This document shows positions 45,696-55,678 of a stretch of DNA of 61,559 nucleotides, piece by piece (position 1 is the first letter of the stretch; each line of letters begins with the position of its first letter). This DNA is from Clostridium psychrophilum (GTDB taxonomy: Bacteria; Bacillota; Clostridia; Clostridiales; Clostridiaceae). The position numbers and the translations under genes were made by a program. The DNA is taken from positions 1 to 61,559 of the forward strand of contig NZ_JAHLEC010000006.1 in assembly GCF_018861705.1 (NCBI RefSeq). Direction: 5' to 3'. The notes below the pieces were generated by a model that saw only the letters and a program-made list of their open reading frames with translations, had not been told where the DNA came from and did not search any database.

Positions 45696-46607
45696 TTAAT
45701 CGTAGATGTTTTTGCTAAAGTATCTATCCCCTCTATCAGGAAGTATTGTAACAATATTTCCACTTTCAATTGTTTCTGCAAGTTTTATTGCTGCTGCAAT
45801 AGCCGCACCTGAGGAACTCCCTACAATCAATCCTTCTTTTGCTGCAATTAGCTTCACCATGTTCTTAGCTTCATCATCGGAAATTTTAGTAACGCTCTCA
45901 ACTAAATCCATATCCATGGTAGTTGGCACAAAATTATTTCCTATTCCTTCAATATCATAACAATGCTCGCAACCACCACCAATAGTTGATCCATAAGGAT
46001 CTACTAAAATACCTTTTATATTTTCATTCTTTTCCTTTAAATATTTCATAACACCACTAAAAGTTCCACCACTTCCTGCACCTGCAAGAAAGTAATCAAT
46101 TTTACCTTCTAATGCATCATAAATCTCTGGTCCTGTAGTTTCATAATGTGCCTTTGGGTTAGCATCATTTTCAAACTGTTGCAATGAAATAGAATTAGGA
46201 ATTTCATTCAATAGCCGCTTTGCCTTATTAATTGCACCAATCATTCCGTCTTCTCTTGGAGTGCCAATAATAGTTGCCCCTAGTGCTTTCATCAATGTTT
46301 GTTTCTCTACAGAAAATTTTTCTGGTACCACAAATATTATATTATAGCCTTTATTTATAGCTGCAAGGGCAACCCCTATTCCAGTATTTCCTGCAGTTGC
46401 TTCAACAATTGTATACCCTACCTTCAGGATGCCCCTATCTTCTGCATCCTTTATCATGTAAACCCCAACTCTATCTTTTACACTACCACCTGGGTTCTCC
46501 CCCTCGAGTTTTGCAAATATATTTATGCTTTTTTTTACACATAAATTATTTAGTTTAATAAGAGGTGTATTTCCTATAATATCTAATATACTATTTATAT
46601 ATTTCAC
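45696..46607 (-). CDS. mccA: O-acetylserine-dependent cystathionine beta-synthase
   Basis: A 303-residue beta-family PLP enzyme of the CysK/CBS group: NTPLIKLNNL, the PLP lysine in NPGGSVKDRVGVYM near residue 40, EATAGNTGIGVALAA, GAGSGGTFSGVMKYL, and VGSSSGAAIAAA. The stretch GGCEHCYDIEGIGNNFVP is typical of MccA-like enzymes, which join homocysteine and O-acetylserine to cystathionine, rather than sulfide-using CysK. The neighbouring mccB and methyltransferase give the B. subtilis yrrT-mccA-mccB gene set. GTG at 46616 lies next to the ribosome site. GTG at 46607, six bases after GAGGTG, is preferred. Confidence 0.85.
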   Translation of the reverse strand: MKYINSILDIIGNTPLIKLNNLCVKKSINIFAKLEGENPGGSVKDRVGVYMIKDAEDRGILKVGYTIVEATAGNTGIGVALAAINKGYNIIFVVPEKFSVEKQTLMKALGATIIGTPREDGMIGAINKAKRLLNEIPNSISLQQFENDANPKAHYETTGPEIYDALEGKIDYFLAGAGSGGTFSGVMKYLKEKNENIKGILVDPYGSTIGGGCEHCYDIEGIGNNFVPTTMDMDLVESVTKISDDEAKNMVKLIAAKEGLIVGSSSGAAIAAAIKLAETIESGNIVTILPDRGDRYFSKNIYD

Positions 46608-46695
46608 TGTTAACACCTCTACTTACAACTAAACTTACATATTTCTTTGCACCTTCTAAGGGATACTTTGATGAAAAGTCTTCAATATTAACCAA
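46591..46695 (-). CDS. Possible 34-residue ORF between mccB and mccA
   Basis: GGAGG, nine bases before a TTG, opens MVNIEDFSSKYPLEGAKKY followed by VSLVVSRGVNSEIYK. Its end overlaps the mccA start in another frame, as in translational coupling. I do not recognise the sequence. It could be a coupling peptide or the remnant of a lost gene. Confidence 0.25.
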   Translation of the reverse strand: MVNIEDFSSKYPLEGAKKYVSLVVSRGVNSEIYK

Positions 46696-47839
46696 TTAAT
46701 TTTACCTCCTCAAATGCATTAATTAAATCTTCTTTTATATCTTGCACATCTTCAATCCCAACTGATAACCTTACTAAATTATCAATTATTCCCACCTTAT
46801 CTCTTAATTCTTTAGGTATTGCAGCATGCGTCATAGACGCTGGATGACAAATTAGAGATTCCACACCACCTAAACTCTCAGCTAATGTAATAAGCTTTAA
46901 TGACTTCAAGAATTTTTTATAATCGTATTCTTTTTTTATAACAAATGATACCATGCCACCGTAGCCTGATGCTTGCGCTTTATGAATTTCATGTGAAGGA
47001 TGATCAATAAGTCCAGGATAATATACCTTCTCCACCTCTTTACGCGTCTGCAAAAATTTAGCTATTTTAATGGCATTATCATTGTGTCTATCCATTCTAA
47101 CTCCTACAGTTTTAATTCCTCTTATTAATAAGAAAGAATCAAAAGGTCCAAGAACTCCACCAGTTGAGTTTTGTATAAACCCAAGTCTTTCCCCTATAGC
47201 TTCGTCTTTTACTACAACAAGTCCAGCAACCAAATCACTGTGCCCACCTAAATATTTAGTTCCACTATGAATTACAATATCGGCACCTAATAAAATAGGT
47301 CTTTGGAAATAAGGAGTCATAAAAGTATTATCAACAATAGTTAAAATACCCCTTTCTTTAGCCACCTTAGATACTTTCCTTATATCCGTTATATCTGCTA
47401 AAGGATTTGTAGGTGTTTCTATAAAAATTGCTTTAACATCATCTTTAATACTATCTCGCACTAAATCTATATTTGAGGTATTTACAATAGAATATTTAAC
47501 ATTAAAATTGCTAAATATCTTATCCACGACTCTAAATGTTCCTCCATAAAGATTGTCAGATATTAAAATTCTATCTGATGACTTAAAAAGTGATAACACA
47601 GCAGTTATGCCTGCCATTCCTGAGGCAAATGCAAAGCCTCTAGTACCACCTTCAAGTTCTGCTATAAGCTTTTCTAAAGCATCACGTGTTGGATTTCCTG
47701 TTCTTGAATATTCAAAACCCTTAGTTACTCCTAAAGACTCCTGTTTGTAAGTTGATGTTTGGTATATTGGAACATTTACTGCCCCTGTAAGCTTGTCACC
47801 ATCTATTCCTCCGTGTATTAATAATGAATTAAATTTCAT
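46688..47839 (-). CDS. mccB: Cystathionine gamma-lyase / homocysteine gamma-lyase
   Basis: A 383-residue gamma-family PLP enzyme, expected to split cystathionine into cysteine, 2-oxobutyrate and ammonia. Motifs: NVPIYQTSTYKQESLG, FEYSRTGNPTRDALEKLIAEL near residue 45, FASGMAGITAVLSLF, IVDNTFMTPYFQRPILLGAD, the Schiff-base Lys in HSGTKYLGGHSDLVAG near 195, and SLICHPASMTHA near 330. Cystathionine beta-lyase is a close alternative by sequence, but the pairing with mccA favours cysteine production. It overlaps the methyltransferase stop by 11 bp. Confidence 0.87.
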   Translation of the reverse strand: MKFNSLLIHGGIDGDKLTGAVNVPIYQTSTYKQESLGVTKGFEYSRTGNPTRDALEKLIAELEGGTRGFAFASGMAGITAVLSLFKSSDRILISDNLYGGTFRVVDKIFSNFNVKYSIVNTSNIDLVRDSIKDDVKAIFIETPTNPLADITDIRKVSKVAKERGILTIVDNTFMTPYFQRPILLGADIVIHSGTKYLGGHSDLVAGLVVVKDEAIGERLGFIQNSTGGVLGPFDSFLLIRGIKTVGVRMDRHNDNAIKIAKFLQTRKEVEKVYYPGLIDHPSHEIHKAQASGYGGMVSFVIKKEYDYKKFLKSLKLITLAESLGGVESLICHPASMTHAAIPKELRDKVGIIDNLVRLSVGIEDVQDIKEDLINAFEEVKLIG

Positions 47840-48473
47840 AAGTTAGTCCTCCTTTATTTGCTGTTGCAATAAAAATACCAGTCTTCGTATATTCACCTTT
47901 GCTAGAATACCCTTTGCATGATAGATCAGTATTCTCAATATTTACCGTATTAAAACCTGCGCTAGTTAACCATCCTTTTATTTGCTCATTTGAAAATCCA
48001 AGCCACTCATCAAACATCTCCTCTTTTGCCCACTCACCATTATGCTCTTGTACATCTGAAATTATTAAAGTCCCATCTTTCTTAATTATTCTAAACATCT
48101 CGTCAATTGCTTTTTTAGCATCCTTCACATGATGAAGTGCCATATTAATAAAGACAACATCTACAGATTCATCAAACAAAACTAAGTTGTCTATGGATGA
48201 TTTTATTGGATACACATTATCAAATTTTTTAGTTTCCATTAATTTTCTAGTCTCAATTAACATATTCACTGATTGATCTATCGAGAACACAATGTTTGCA
48301 TCTAAAGCAAGTGCTAATGACAGAAAACCAGTTCCACAACCTAAATCAGCCACAACCTTGTCCTTTATATTTACTTTAGATAAAACTTTGTACTTTAATC
48401 TTTCGTCGAAATACTCACTTCTTATTACGTTCCAATTTACAGCTATCTCATTAAAATAGTCTAATGATCCCAT
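47829..48473 (-). CDS. Class I SAM-dependent methyltransferase (YrrT-like)
   Basis: A 214-residue Rossmann-fold methyltransferase: motif I VVADLGCGTGFLSLALAL near residue 37, acidic motif II FSIDQSVNMLIE, and VDVVFINMALHHVKDAKKAID, followed by DGTLIISDVQEHNG. It matches the position of yrrT in the B. subtilis methionine-to-cysteine operon. Its own substrate is not known. It is the first gene behind a T-box leader. GGGGG precedes the ATG by about seven bases. Confidence 0.83.
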   Translation of the reverse strand: MGSLDYFNEIAVNWNVIRSEYFDERLKYKVLSKVNIKDKVVADLGCGTGFLSLALALDANIVFSIDQSVNMLIETRKLMETKKFDNVYPIKSSIDNLVLFDESVDVVFINMALHHVKDAKKAIDEMFRIIKKDGTLIISDVQEHNGEWAKEEMFDEWLGFSNEQIKGWLTSAGFNTVNIENTDLSCKGYSSKGEYTKTGIFIATANKGGLTYEI

Positions 48474-48528
48474 AATATTACCCCCATATACTTATTTAAA
48501 TTTGCCTTTTACTATATATTTTAGACAT

Positions 48529-48747
48529 CAAAAAAGCTCCGTCTCATGTTATAGAGACGAAGTCGAATAAACCTCGCGATCCCACTCTAATTAAATATAG
48601 AATCTCACTTAAATCCAAGCACTAAATGCTCTATCGCTATAACGGGCAAACCCGTAGTCCCCTACTTTAATTTCGGGTCCAAACTCCAAAGGGCACTTCA
48701 TATATTTTTAGACAGAAGCTTCTCAGCAATGCTTCCTCTCTGTTACC
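48529..48747 (-). promoter_or_regulatory. T-box riboswitch leader of the methyltransferase-mccB-mccA operon
   Basis: Minus-strand landmarks in order: GTAACAGAGAGGAAGC with GCTGAGAAGC (stem I base), CCCTTTGGAG, CCCGAAATTAAAGTAGGGG (specifier loop region), CTACGGGTTTGCCCGTTATAG (stem II/III region), and the T-box AGAGTGGGATCGCGAGG at 48588-48572. An antiterminator forms from AGAG-TGGGATC-GCGA with TCGT-CTCT, leaving the seven-base bulge that binds the tRNA 3' end. The rival terminator is CTTCGTCTC / GAGACGGAG followed by CTTTTTTG. By alignment with classical leaders (GAA-N-codon-purine-AGTAGG) the specifier reads UUA, which does not match Cys or Met. Confidence 0.85.
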
Positions 48748-48813
48748 TATACAATATACTACTTTCCTTTTTCATTGTATTTCTTAGTATTCATATCTGT
48801 TTGATTATATTTT

Positions 48814-48841
48814 ATTATATGTCATATTTTATTTTTGTCAA
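48814..48841 (-). promoter_or_regulatory. Promoter of the T-box operon
   Basis: Minus strand: -35 TTGACA (48836-48841), 16-bp spacer, -10 TATAAT (48814-48819). Confidence 0.75.
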
Positions 48842-48876
48842 CCATAATTCAAAATATTTAATTAGTTTATAGTAAA

Positions 48877-48916
48877 AAACACCTAGCTAACTTATAACTT
48901 AGTTAGCTAGATGTTT
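48877..48916 (-). terminator. Terminator of the two-component operon
   Basis: CTAGCTAACT / AGTTAGCTAG stem extended by AAAC/GTTT, overlapping the histidine kinase stop codon. On the minus strand it is followed by TTTTTTACT. Confidence 0.75.
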
Positions 48917-50301
48917 AATATAACAGTTATTTTTGTTCCAAAACCTTCTTCACTTTCTACATTAATAGTCCCTTTATGCATTTCAACTATTAATTTAGCA
49001 ATCGATAATCCAAGACCAGTTCCACCTTTTTCTTTAAATCTAGATTTATCTACAGTATAAAATCTTTCAAATATACTTTCAATCTCACCTTTAGGTATTC
49101 CTATGCCACTATCACTAACAGTGATTTTCACTGTTTTATTTACACTTTCTGAATTTATATCAATTCTCCCTTGTTTTGGCGTAAATTTGATACTATTATC
49201 AATTAATATTCTAAGCATTTGCTTCATCATATTGTAATCCGCAACTATAAAAACATTATCATTTCTACTACTTGTTATTATATGGCTGTGATCTATAATC
49301 TTACTCTCACTCAATACTTCGCAAATAAGATCTTTAAGCAAAAATTGTTTTTTATTTATATGTTGACCTTCACTATTTCCTTTAGCTATAAACAATAATT
49401 TTTCAACCAAATCCGCCATATTACTAGTTTCAAGCTTTATCGCATAGATAGATTTCTCTAAAGCACTTCTATCATCTTTTCCCCATCTATCAAGTAAGTT
49501 TGCATACCCCTGTATAACTGCAATAGGAGTTCTAAGTTCATGTGACGCATCTGATACAAACTGAATTTGTCTATCAAAAGCGCCTTGAAGCCTGTCTATC
49601 ATATTATTAAAAGTGTTGCCTAGTCTTTTAAGCTCATCATCTGGACCATTAACTGCAATTCTTTCTTTTAAATTATTAATGCTAATATTATCAGCAGCTA
49701 TAGTTATTTCATCTATAGGCTCCAACATTTTTTTACTTATACTGTAACCTAATATAACCGAAACAATCATACCTATAAAATCAGCTATTGCCATTAAAAC
49801 AAACAATATTTTCATAAAATCATACTCATTGTCCATATCCTTAACAATTTGAATATAGACTAATCCATATTTTATAGTTTCAAGCTTTAAATTTTTATAT
49901 ACTAAATGTTTGTCATTTTCTTTAAACTTTATTGTTTTATTAAATGGTTCTTCTATTTTAATATTATAATTAAATTCACTTGATTGGTTTAGAACCTTGT
50001 TTTTGCCTTGCAGTATTCTTATTGATACATTTTGTTTTGATGGAACACCTGAAATCATTTCTTTATCAGATAAATTGAGATTCTCATTTCGTGACTTAAT
50101 ATTATTTAACACCAATGTGTTAACATCTTCTATTTGTTTGTTTGCCTGACTATACAAATAATACTTTATCCCATATAGAATTGAAGCATTCAAAATAAGT
50201 AATACTAATGAAAACATTACAGCATAAACTATGGTTAATTTTAAAGAAATCTTAGCACTCTTAATAAGTTTTAATCCATAATTAATCACCTTTGACAACA
50301 T
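48907..50301 (-). CDS. Membrane sensor histidine kinase
   Basis: A 464-residue kinase: transmembrane helix (VYAVMFSLVLLILNASILYG, about 25-44), an extracytoplasmic sensor of about 115 residues, a second helix (ILFVLMAIADFIGMIVSVIL, about 165-184), HAMP, HisKA with the phosphorylated His in SDASHELRTPIAV (about 250), and HATPase_c with NSIKFTPKQG, DSGIGIPKGE and GGTGLGLSIAK. The layout is that of ArlS/CssS-type kinases. The stimulus is not known. Its start overlaps the regulator gene by 20 bp, so the two are coupled. Confidence 0.9.
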   Translation of the reverse strand: MLSKVINYGLKLIKSAKISLKLTIVYAVMFSLVLLILNASILYGIKYYLYSQANKQIEDVNTLVLNNIKSRNENLNLSDKEMISGVPSKQNVSIRILQGKNKVLNQSSEFNYNIKIEEPFNKTIKFKENDKHLVYKNLKLETIKYGLVYIQIVKDMDNEYDFMKILFVLMAIADFIGMIVSVILGYSISKKMLEPIDEITIAADNISINNLKERIAVNGPDDELKRLGNTFNNMIDRLQGAFDRQIQFVSDASHELRTPIAVIQGYANLLDRWGKDDRSALEKSIYAIKLETSNMADLVEKLLFIAKGNSEGQHINKKQFLLKDLICEVLSESKIIDHSHIITSSRNDNVFIVADYNMMKQMLRILIDNSIKFTPKQGRIDINSESVNKTVKITVSDSGIGIPKGEIESIFERFYTVDKSRFKEKGGTGLGLSIAKLIVEMHKGTINVESEEGFGTKITVILNI

Positions 50302-50959
50302 ATCCTACACCTCTTACCGTGGTTATAAGTTTATCCTCAAACCCATCATCAATTTTGCATCGGAGATATCTTATGAATACATCTACTACATTGGTATCAC
50401 CTATGTAGTCATATCCCCATACTTTCTCAATTAACTGTGATCTCGTAAGAACAACATTTTTGTTTATCATAAGCATCTCTAAAAGATTATATTCTTTTTT
50501 TGTAAGTTCAATTTCTTTCTCGCCCCGCATAACATTATGAGCTTTATTATCCATAACAATATCTTTAACTCTAATTTTATCATTGTTAATACCAACCTTA
50601 CTTCTTTTATATACTCTAATTCTTGCTAATAATTCTTCTATTGCAAATGGTTTTGTGAGATAATCATTTGCCCCTACATCTAGGCCTAAAACTTTGTCTG
50701 ATATCTCACTCTTTGCCGTAAGCATGATAATAGGCACCTGAGATAATAGCCTTATTTTTTTGCAAACTTCAATTCCATTAAGTCCCGGTATCATAATATC
50801 AAGAAGTATCAAATCATACCCATTTTTCTCAGCCATAGCTAAGCCTTCCCGTCCATTATAAGCTACATCAACTTTATATCCTTCATGACTTAGTTCCATT
50901 TCAACAAACATAGACATTAGCTTTTCATCTTCAACTAATAGGATTTTAAATTTTCCCAA
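50282..50959 (-). CDS. OmpR/PhoB-family response regulator
   Basis: A 225-residue regulator. Receiver domain with acidic pocket VEDE, phospho-acceptor Asp54 in LILLDIMIPG, Thr in IIMLTAKSE and Lys in YLTKPF. The DNA-binding domain is the winged-helix OmpR type (IELTKKEYNLLEMLMINKN; VVDVFIRYLRCKID; ITTVRGVGYVVK). The start is TTG, following AAGGTGG. It is the first gene of the pair with the sensor kinase. The target genes cannot be inferred from position. Confidence 0.92.
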   Translation of the reverse strand: MGKFKILLVEDEKLMSMFVEMELSHEGYKVDVAYNGREGLAMAEKNGYDLILLDIMIPGLNGIEVCKKIRLLSQVPIIMLTAKSEISDKVLGLDVGANDYLTKPFAIEELLARIRVYKRSKVGINNDKIRVKDIVMDNKAHNVMRGEKEIELTKKEYNLLEMLMINKNVVLTRSQLIEKVWGYDYIGDTNVVDVFIRYLRCKIDDGFEDKLITTVRGVGYVVKGD

Positions 50960-51022
50960 AATACCACCTTCCCTTTGGAGTAGAATAATGAAGAAATATC
51001 CACTGGTATCTAAAACTCATAA

Positions 51023-51919
51023 CTAAATAATAATAACTCTATTAACTAAATTTCCCATTTTTTCTATATAACATTCAACAAGATCCCCGTTTTTTAATAC
51101 CTTAGGTGGCTGAAATCCCATACCAACACCACTTGGAGTTCCTGTAGAAATTATATCACCTGGTTTTAGAGTTAATCCTTTTGATAAATCACTAATTATA
51201 TATGGTATGTTAAAGATTAGATTTTTAGTGTTTGAATTCTGCCTTAACTCGCCACTAATGCTGCACTTAATATTTAATTCCACTGGAAAATGGATTTCAT
51301 TTTTATGTACTATACATGGGCCCATCGGACAAAATGTGTCTAAACTTTTTCCTTTAAACCACTGTATATGTTTTCCCTGCAAGTCCCTAGCTGAGACGTC
51401 GTTTATAATTGTATATCCAAAAATGTGTTTTTCTGCATTCTCAGGTTTAATGTTAATTCCGCCCTTACCAATTATTATAGCAAGCTCCACTTCATAGTCC
51501 ACTTGGGTCGTTACGTCATTTGAGAATTTAATTGGTTCTCCACTTGCAATTGCAGGGGAAGCGATCTTAGTAAAATATATGGGTACCTCCGGTATGCCTG
51601 TATCTGATATTTTGGTCAACTTAATTTCTTTAGCATGTTCTACATAATTTTTACCAAGACAGAATATATTTCTTTTTGGATTTGGTATTGGGGCAAGTAA
51701 TTTAACTGAATTTAATAAAGCATAATTAAAATCATTATCTTTAATAGCCTTTTCTATTTTTTCTATTAGATTTTCATCAAATTTTTCTATTAGTTCAGTC
51801 ATAGAACTAACATTGTCCTCTCCTATAAACTTAAGGATTTCATTTAAAAGTATGACCCTTTCTTCAATAGCTATTCCTACGCTTTCTTCACTATTATTTA
51901 TATACGTAACAAATTTCAT
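51023..51919 (-). CDS. Fumarylacetoacetate hydrolase (FAH) family protein
   Basis: A 298-residue FAH-fold enzyme. Metal-ligand and core motifs: NIFCLGKNYVEHAKEI near residue 82, VDYEVELAIIIGKGG with the Glu ligands near 150, YTIINDVSARDLQGKHIQWFKGKSLDTF near 190, and ISTGTPSGVGMGF near 265. The family includes 2-keto-3-deoxy-sugar hydratases, fumarylpyruvate hydrolases and oxaloacetate tautomerases/decarboxylases. No catabolic neighbour narrows it. The frame extends to 51958, but AAAAGGAGAGC before the ATG at 51919 sets the start. Confidence 0.87.
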   Translation of the reverse strand: MKFVTYINNSEESVGIAIEERVILLNEILKFIGEDNVSSMTELIEKFDENLIEKIEKAIKDNDFNYALLNSVKLLAPIPNPKRNIFCLGKNYVEHAKEIKLTKISDTGIPEVPIYFTKIASPAIASGEPIKFSNDVTTQVDYEVELAIIIGKGGINIKPENAEKHIFGYTIINDVSARDLQGKHIQWFKGKSLDTFCPMGPCIVHKNEIHFPVELNIKCSISGELRQNSNTKNLIFNIPYIISDLSKGLTLKPGDIISTGTPSGVGMGFQPPKVLKNGDLVECYIEKMGNLVNRVIII

Positions 51920-52015
51920 AATTCTAGCTCTCCTTTTAATATCTAGATTATTGTTCAATAAAGCATTACTAAAATTATAACAACAAATAACAAATAAGTC
52001 CCTTTATTCATACAA

Positions 52016-52051
52016 AAAGCGGGCCAACTTATAAAATAGTTGGTCCGCTTT
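52016..52051 (-). terminator. Terminator of amt-glnK
   Basis: AAAGCGGGCCAACT / AGTTGGTCCGCTTT, eight-base loop. On the minus strand it is followed by TTG, 20 bp after the glnK stop. Confidence 0.85.
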
Positions 52052-52071
52052 GATCATAAATTATAGTTTAA

Positions 52072-52434
52072 TTATTTATCATAACGAAGCGCATCTCGAC
52101 CTTCAGCACCATTGCTAATTCTAATAATATTTTTTACATCATAAACAAATATTTTTCCATCACCCATTTTCCCTGTATGTAGTACTTTTTTTGCAGTTTC
52201 TACAACCAAGTCCGATGGAATATCACAAACAACTACTTCTACTTTTATTTTGGGTAGAAGATTAATGTCTAAAGAGAGTCCTCGATAAAATTCTTTATGT
52301 CCCTTTTGCATTCCACATCCTAAAACGTTAGTTACTGTCATACCGCTTATACCAATTGCATTTAGAGCTTCCTTCAATTCCTCAAATCTACTTGAAGAGG
52401 TAATAATCTCTATCTTTGAAAATTTTTCGTCCAT
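52072..52434 (-). CDS. PII-family nitrogen regulator (GlnK-like)
   Basis: A 120-residue PII protein that binds ATP/ADP and 2-oxoglutarate and gates the ammonium channel encoded just upstream. The T-loop reads GMQKGHKEFYRGLSLDINLL. The Tyr46-like residue is kept, but the position of the uridylylated Tyr51 of E. coli is Leu, so GlnD-type modification is not expected. The B-loop region is TGKMGDGKIFVYDV near residue 85. The pair amt-glnK is the normal arrangement. AAGGGGGG precedes the ATG. Confidence 0.9.
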   Translation of the reverse strand: MDEKFSKIEIITSSSRFEELKEALNAIGISGMTVTNVLGCGMQKGHKEFYRGLSLDINLLPKIKVEVVVCDIPSDLVVETAKKVLHTGKMGDGKIFVYDVKNIIRISNGAEGRDALRYDK

Positions 52435-52499
52435 ACTTGTACCCCCCTTTTATTAATATGTTTTAATTAATATTGTTTTATATTAATAGCTTAAGTGAA

Positions 52500-53735
52500 T
52501 TATAAACCTGGTCCACCATAAGCCTCTTCACCATGAAGAGAAACATCTAAACCATCCGATTCTTCTTCACTTGTTACTCTTAAATCCGTAAATTTACTTA
52601 TTACTTTTAGTATAAAGAAAGTCATTATAGCTGAATATGCAATAGTTGCTATAATTGCTACAAGCTGAATTCCTACCAACTTAATGTTACCATGGATTAA
52701 CCCATTTGCGCCAGCAGAATTTACAGCCTTTGAAGCAAAAATGCCAGTAGCTATTCCACCCCATATTCCACCTATTCCGTGACACCCAAAAGCATCTAAT
52801 GCATCATCATAACCAAATTTTTGTTTAACTACTGTTACGAAGAAGTAACATAACACTCCCCCAAATCCCCCTATAAACAGTGAGGACATCGGGGTTACAA
52901 AACCTGCGCCTGGAGTGATTGCTACAAGCCCTACAACTATACCACTTGCAATACCAAGTGTAGAAACTTTCTTTCTTATAACTAACTCACATATGCCCCA
53001 AGTTAGAGCTGAAGCCGCAGCTGATGTGTTTGTTGTAATAAATGCATTTAATGCTACACCATTTACTGCTAACGCACTTCCTGCATTGAACCCAAACCAT
53101 CCAAACCATAAAAGTGCAGCACCAAGTAGTGTCATAGGAAGATTATGAGGAGTAATTGTTTTCAATTTTTTTCTCTTTCCTATTACAATTGCTGCAACAA
53201 GGGCAGATATACCTGAACTGATATGAACAACATTACCACCTGCAAAATCTAATGCTCCTAAATTTCTAAGCCAGCCACCATAACCCCAAACCCAATGTGC
53301 AATTGGGTCGTATACTAGTGTTGACCATAATAAAATAAATATTGTGAATGCAATAAATTTCATTCTCTCAGCTATTGCACCTGAAATTAAAGCAGGAGTT
53401 ATTATTGCAAACATAAGCTGAAACAACATAAATAGCGATTGTGGTATCGTAGCCGCATAATTAGCATTTGGAAGAAATCCTACTCCTTGTAACCCTAAGA
53501 ATTGAAAATTACCAAGAAAACCAGCAAAATCTTTACCAAAACATAATGTATACCCTACAATTACCCATTGTATTGATATAACTACCATAGCTGTATAACT
53601 ATGCACTGTAGTACTAAGTACATTTTTTCGTCTAACCATTCCACCATAAAATAAAGCGAGTCCTGGTGTCATTAACATTACCAATGCTGTTGCAAAAATT
53701 ATAAATGACGTATCCGCAGCATTTACTCCATTCAT
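52500..53735 (-). CDS. amt: Ammonium transporter (Amt family)
   Basis: An 11-helix channel of 411 residues. Family marks: ALFYGGMVRRKNVLST near residue 27, the recruitment-site Trp/Phe region SLFMLFQLMFAIITPALI, the first pore His in NVVHISSGISALVAAIV near 170, the second pore His in DAFGCHGIGGIWGGIATGIF near 315, and GAALLWFGWFGFNAGSAL. The C-terminal tail (TSEEESDGLDVSLHGEEAYG) is the docking segment for PII. Co-transcribed with glnK, 65 bp apart. Confidence 0.95.
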   Translation of the reverse strand: MNGVNAADTSFIIFATALVMLMTPGLALFYGGMVRRKNVLSTTVHSYTAMVVISIQWVIVGYTLCFGKDFAGFLGNFQFLGLQGVGFLPNANYAATIPQSLFMLFQLMFAIITPALISGAIAERMKFIAFTIFILLWSTLVYDPIAHWVWGYGGWLRNLGALDFAGGNVVHISSGISALVAAIVIGKRKKLKTITPHNLPMTLLGAALLWFGWFGFNAGSALAVNGVALNAFITTNTSAAASALTWGICELVIRKKVSTLGIASGIVVGLVAITPGAGFVTPMSSLFIGGFGGVLCYFFVTVVKQKFGYDDALDAFGCHGIGGIWGGIATGIFASKAVNSAGANGLIHGNIKLVGIQLVAIIATIAYSAIMTFFILKVISKFTDLRVTSEEESDGLDVSLHGEEAYGGPGL

Positions 53736-53820
53736 TAAAATTCCCCCTAATTAAATATTATTCCTAGATATAAAACCTTGCATTGTATTCACAATGATTT
53801 TTTACTTACCTTTAGATGTC

Positions 53821-53849
53821 ATTTTACTAACTTTTAAAATAAAAGTCAA
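53821..53849 (-). promoter_or_regulatory. Promoter of amt-glnK
   Basis: Minus strand: -35 TTGACT (53844-53849), 17-bp spacer, -10 TAAAAT (53821-53826). A leader of about 80 nt follows. I find no clear GlnR box. The 53736-54232 gap otherwise holds a CGTATATACG palindrome near 53924-53933. Confidence 0.6.
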
Positions 53850-54133
53850 GTGTTTTAATCTTCTGTCAATTATATTTCTTAAGTGATATCGTTCCATTTT
53901 TAGGCGTATAATCGCATAATTTGCGTATATACGTGATGTAATCATTGACATTAATATATTTAATTTAATTTAAAGTTCTAAAATATTGCATGATATTGTT
54001 TATAATAATTCACTTATAATACATTTTTTTCTATTATATCCTCAATAATAACTTTGATTTATTTTAGTATAACGTAGCATACACATCAAATCACTACTCT
54101 TCTTACTATATACGAACATCACTATTAAAAAAG

Positions 54134-54162
54134 TTGAATCAAAATCGTAAAAATGTTAAAAT
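54134..54162 (+). promoter_or_regulatory. Promoter of gdhA
   Basis: -35 TTGAAT (54134-54139), 17-bp spacer, -10 TAAAAT (54157-54162), about 70 bp before the ATG. Confidence 0.55.
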
Positions 54163-54196
54163 ATTTAAATAGATGAACAATAATTTAAAAATCTAG

Positions 54197-55570
<1,374 letters not shown>

Positions 55571-55616
55571 TATTTGCTTTAATGACTTTTCAAAAAAACA
55601 ATTCATTATTCCATAT

Positions 55617-55671
55617 AAAAAACATAGTATTAGACCAGCTTACTTAAGTTGGTCTAATACTATGTTTTTTA
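55617..55671. terminator. Bidirectional terminator after gdhA
   Basis: A 25-bp stem with one G-U pair, outer arms AAAAAACATAGTATTAG / CTAATACTATGTTTTTT, five-base loop. It serves gdhA and the convergent GH1 remnant. Confidence 0.85.
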
Positions 55672-55678
55672 TATATAA

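Noticed and set aside
48529-48747. SAM riboswitch ahead of the methyltransferase-mccB-mccA operon.
   Set aside because: All conserved words fit a T-box, including a foldable antiterminator with the seven-base bulge.
53924-53933. CGTATATACG palindrome as a nitrogen-regulator site.
   Set aside because: It does not match the GlnR consensus (TGTNA-N7-TNACA) and lies outside the best promoters of amt and gdhA. Not enough to call.
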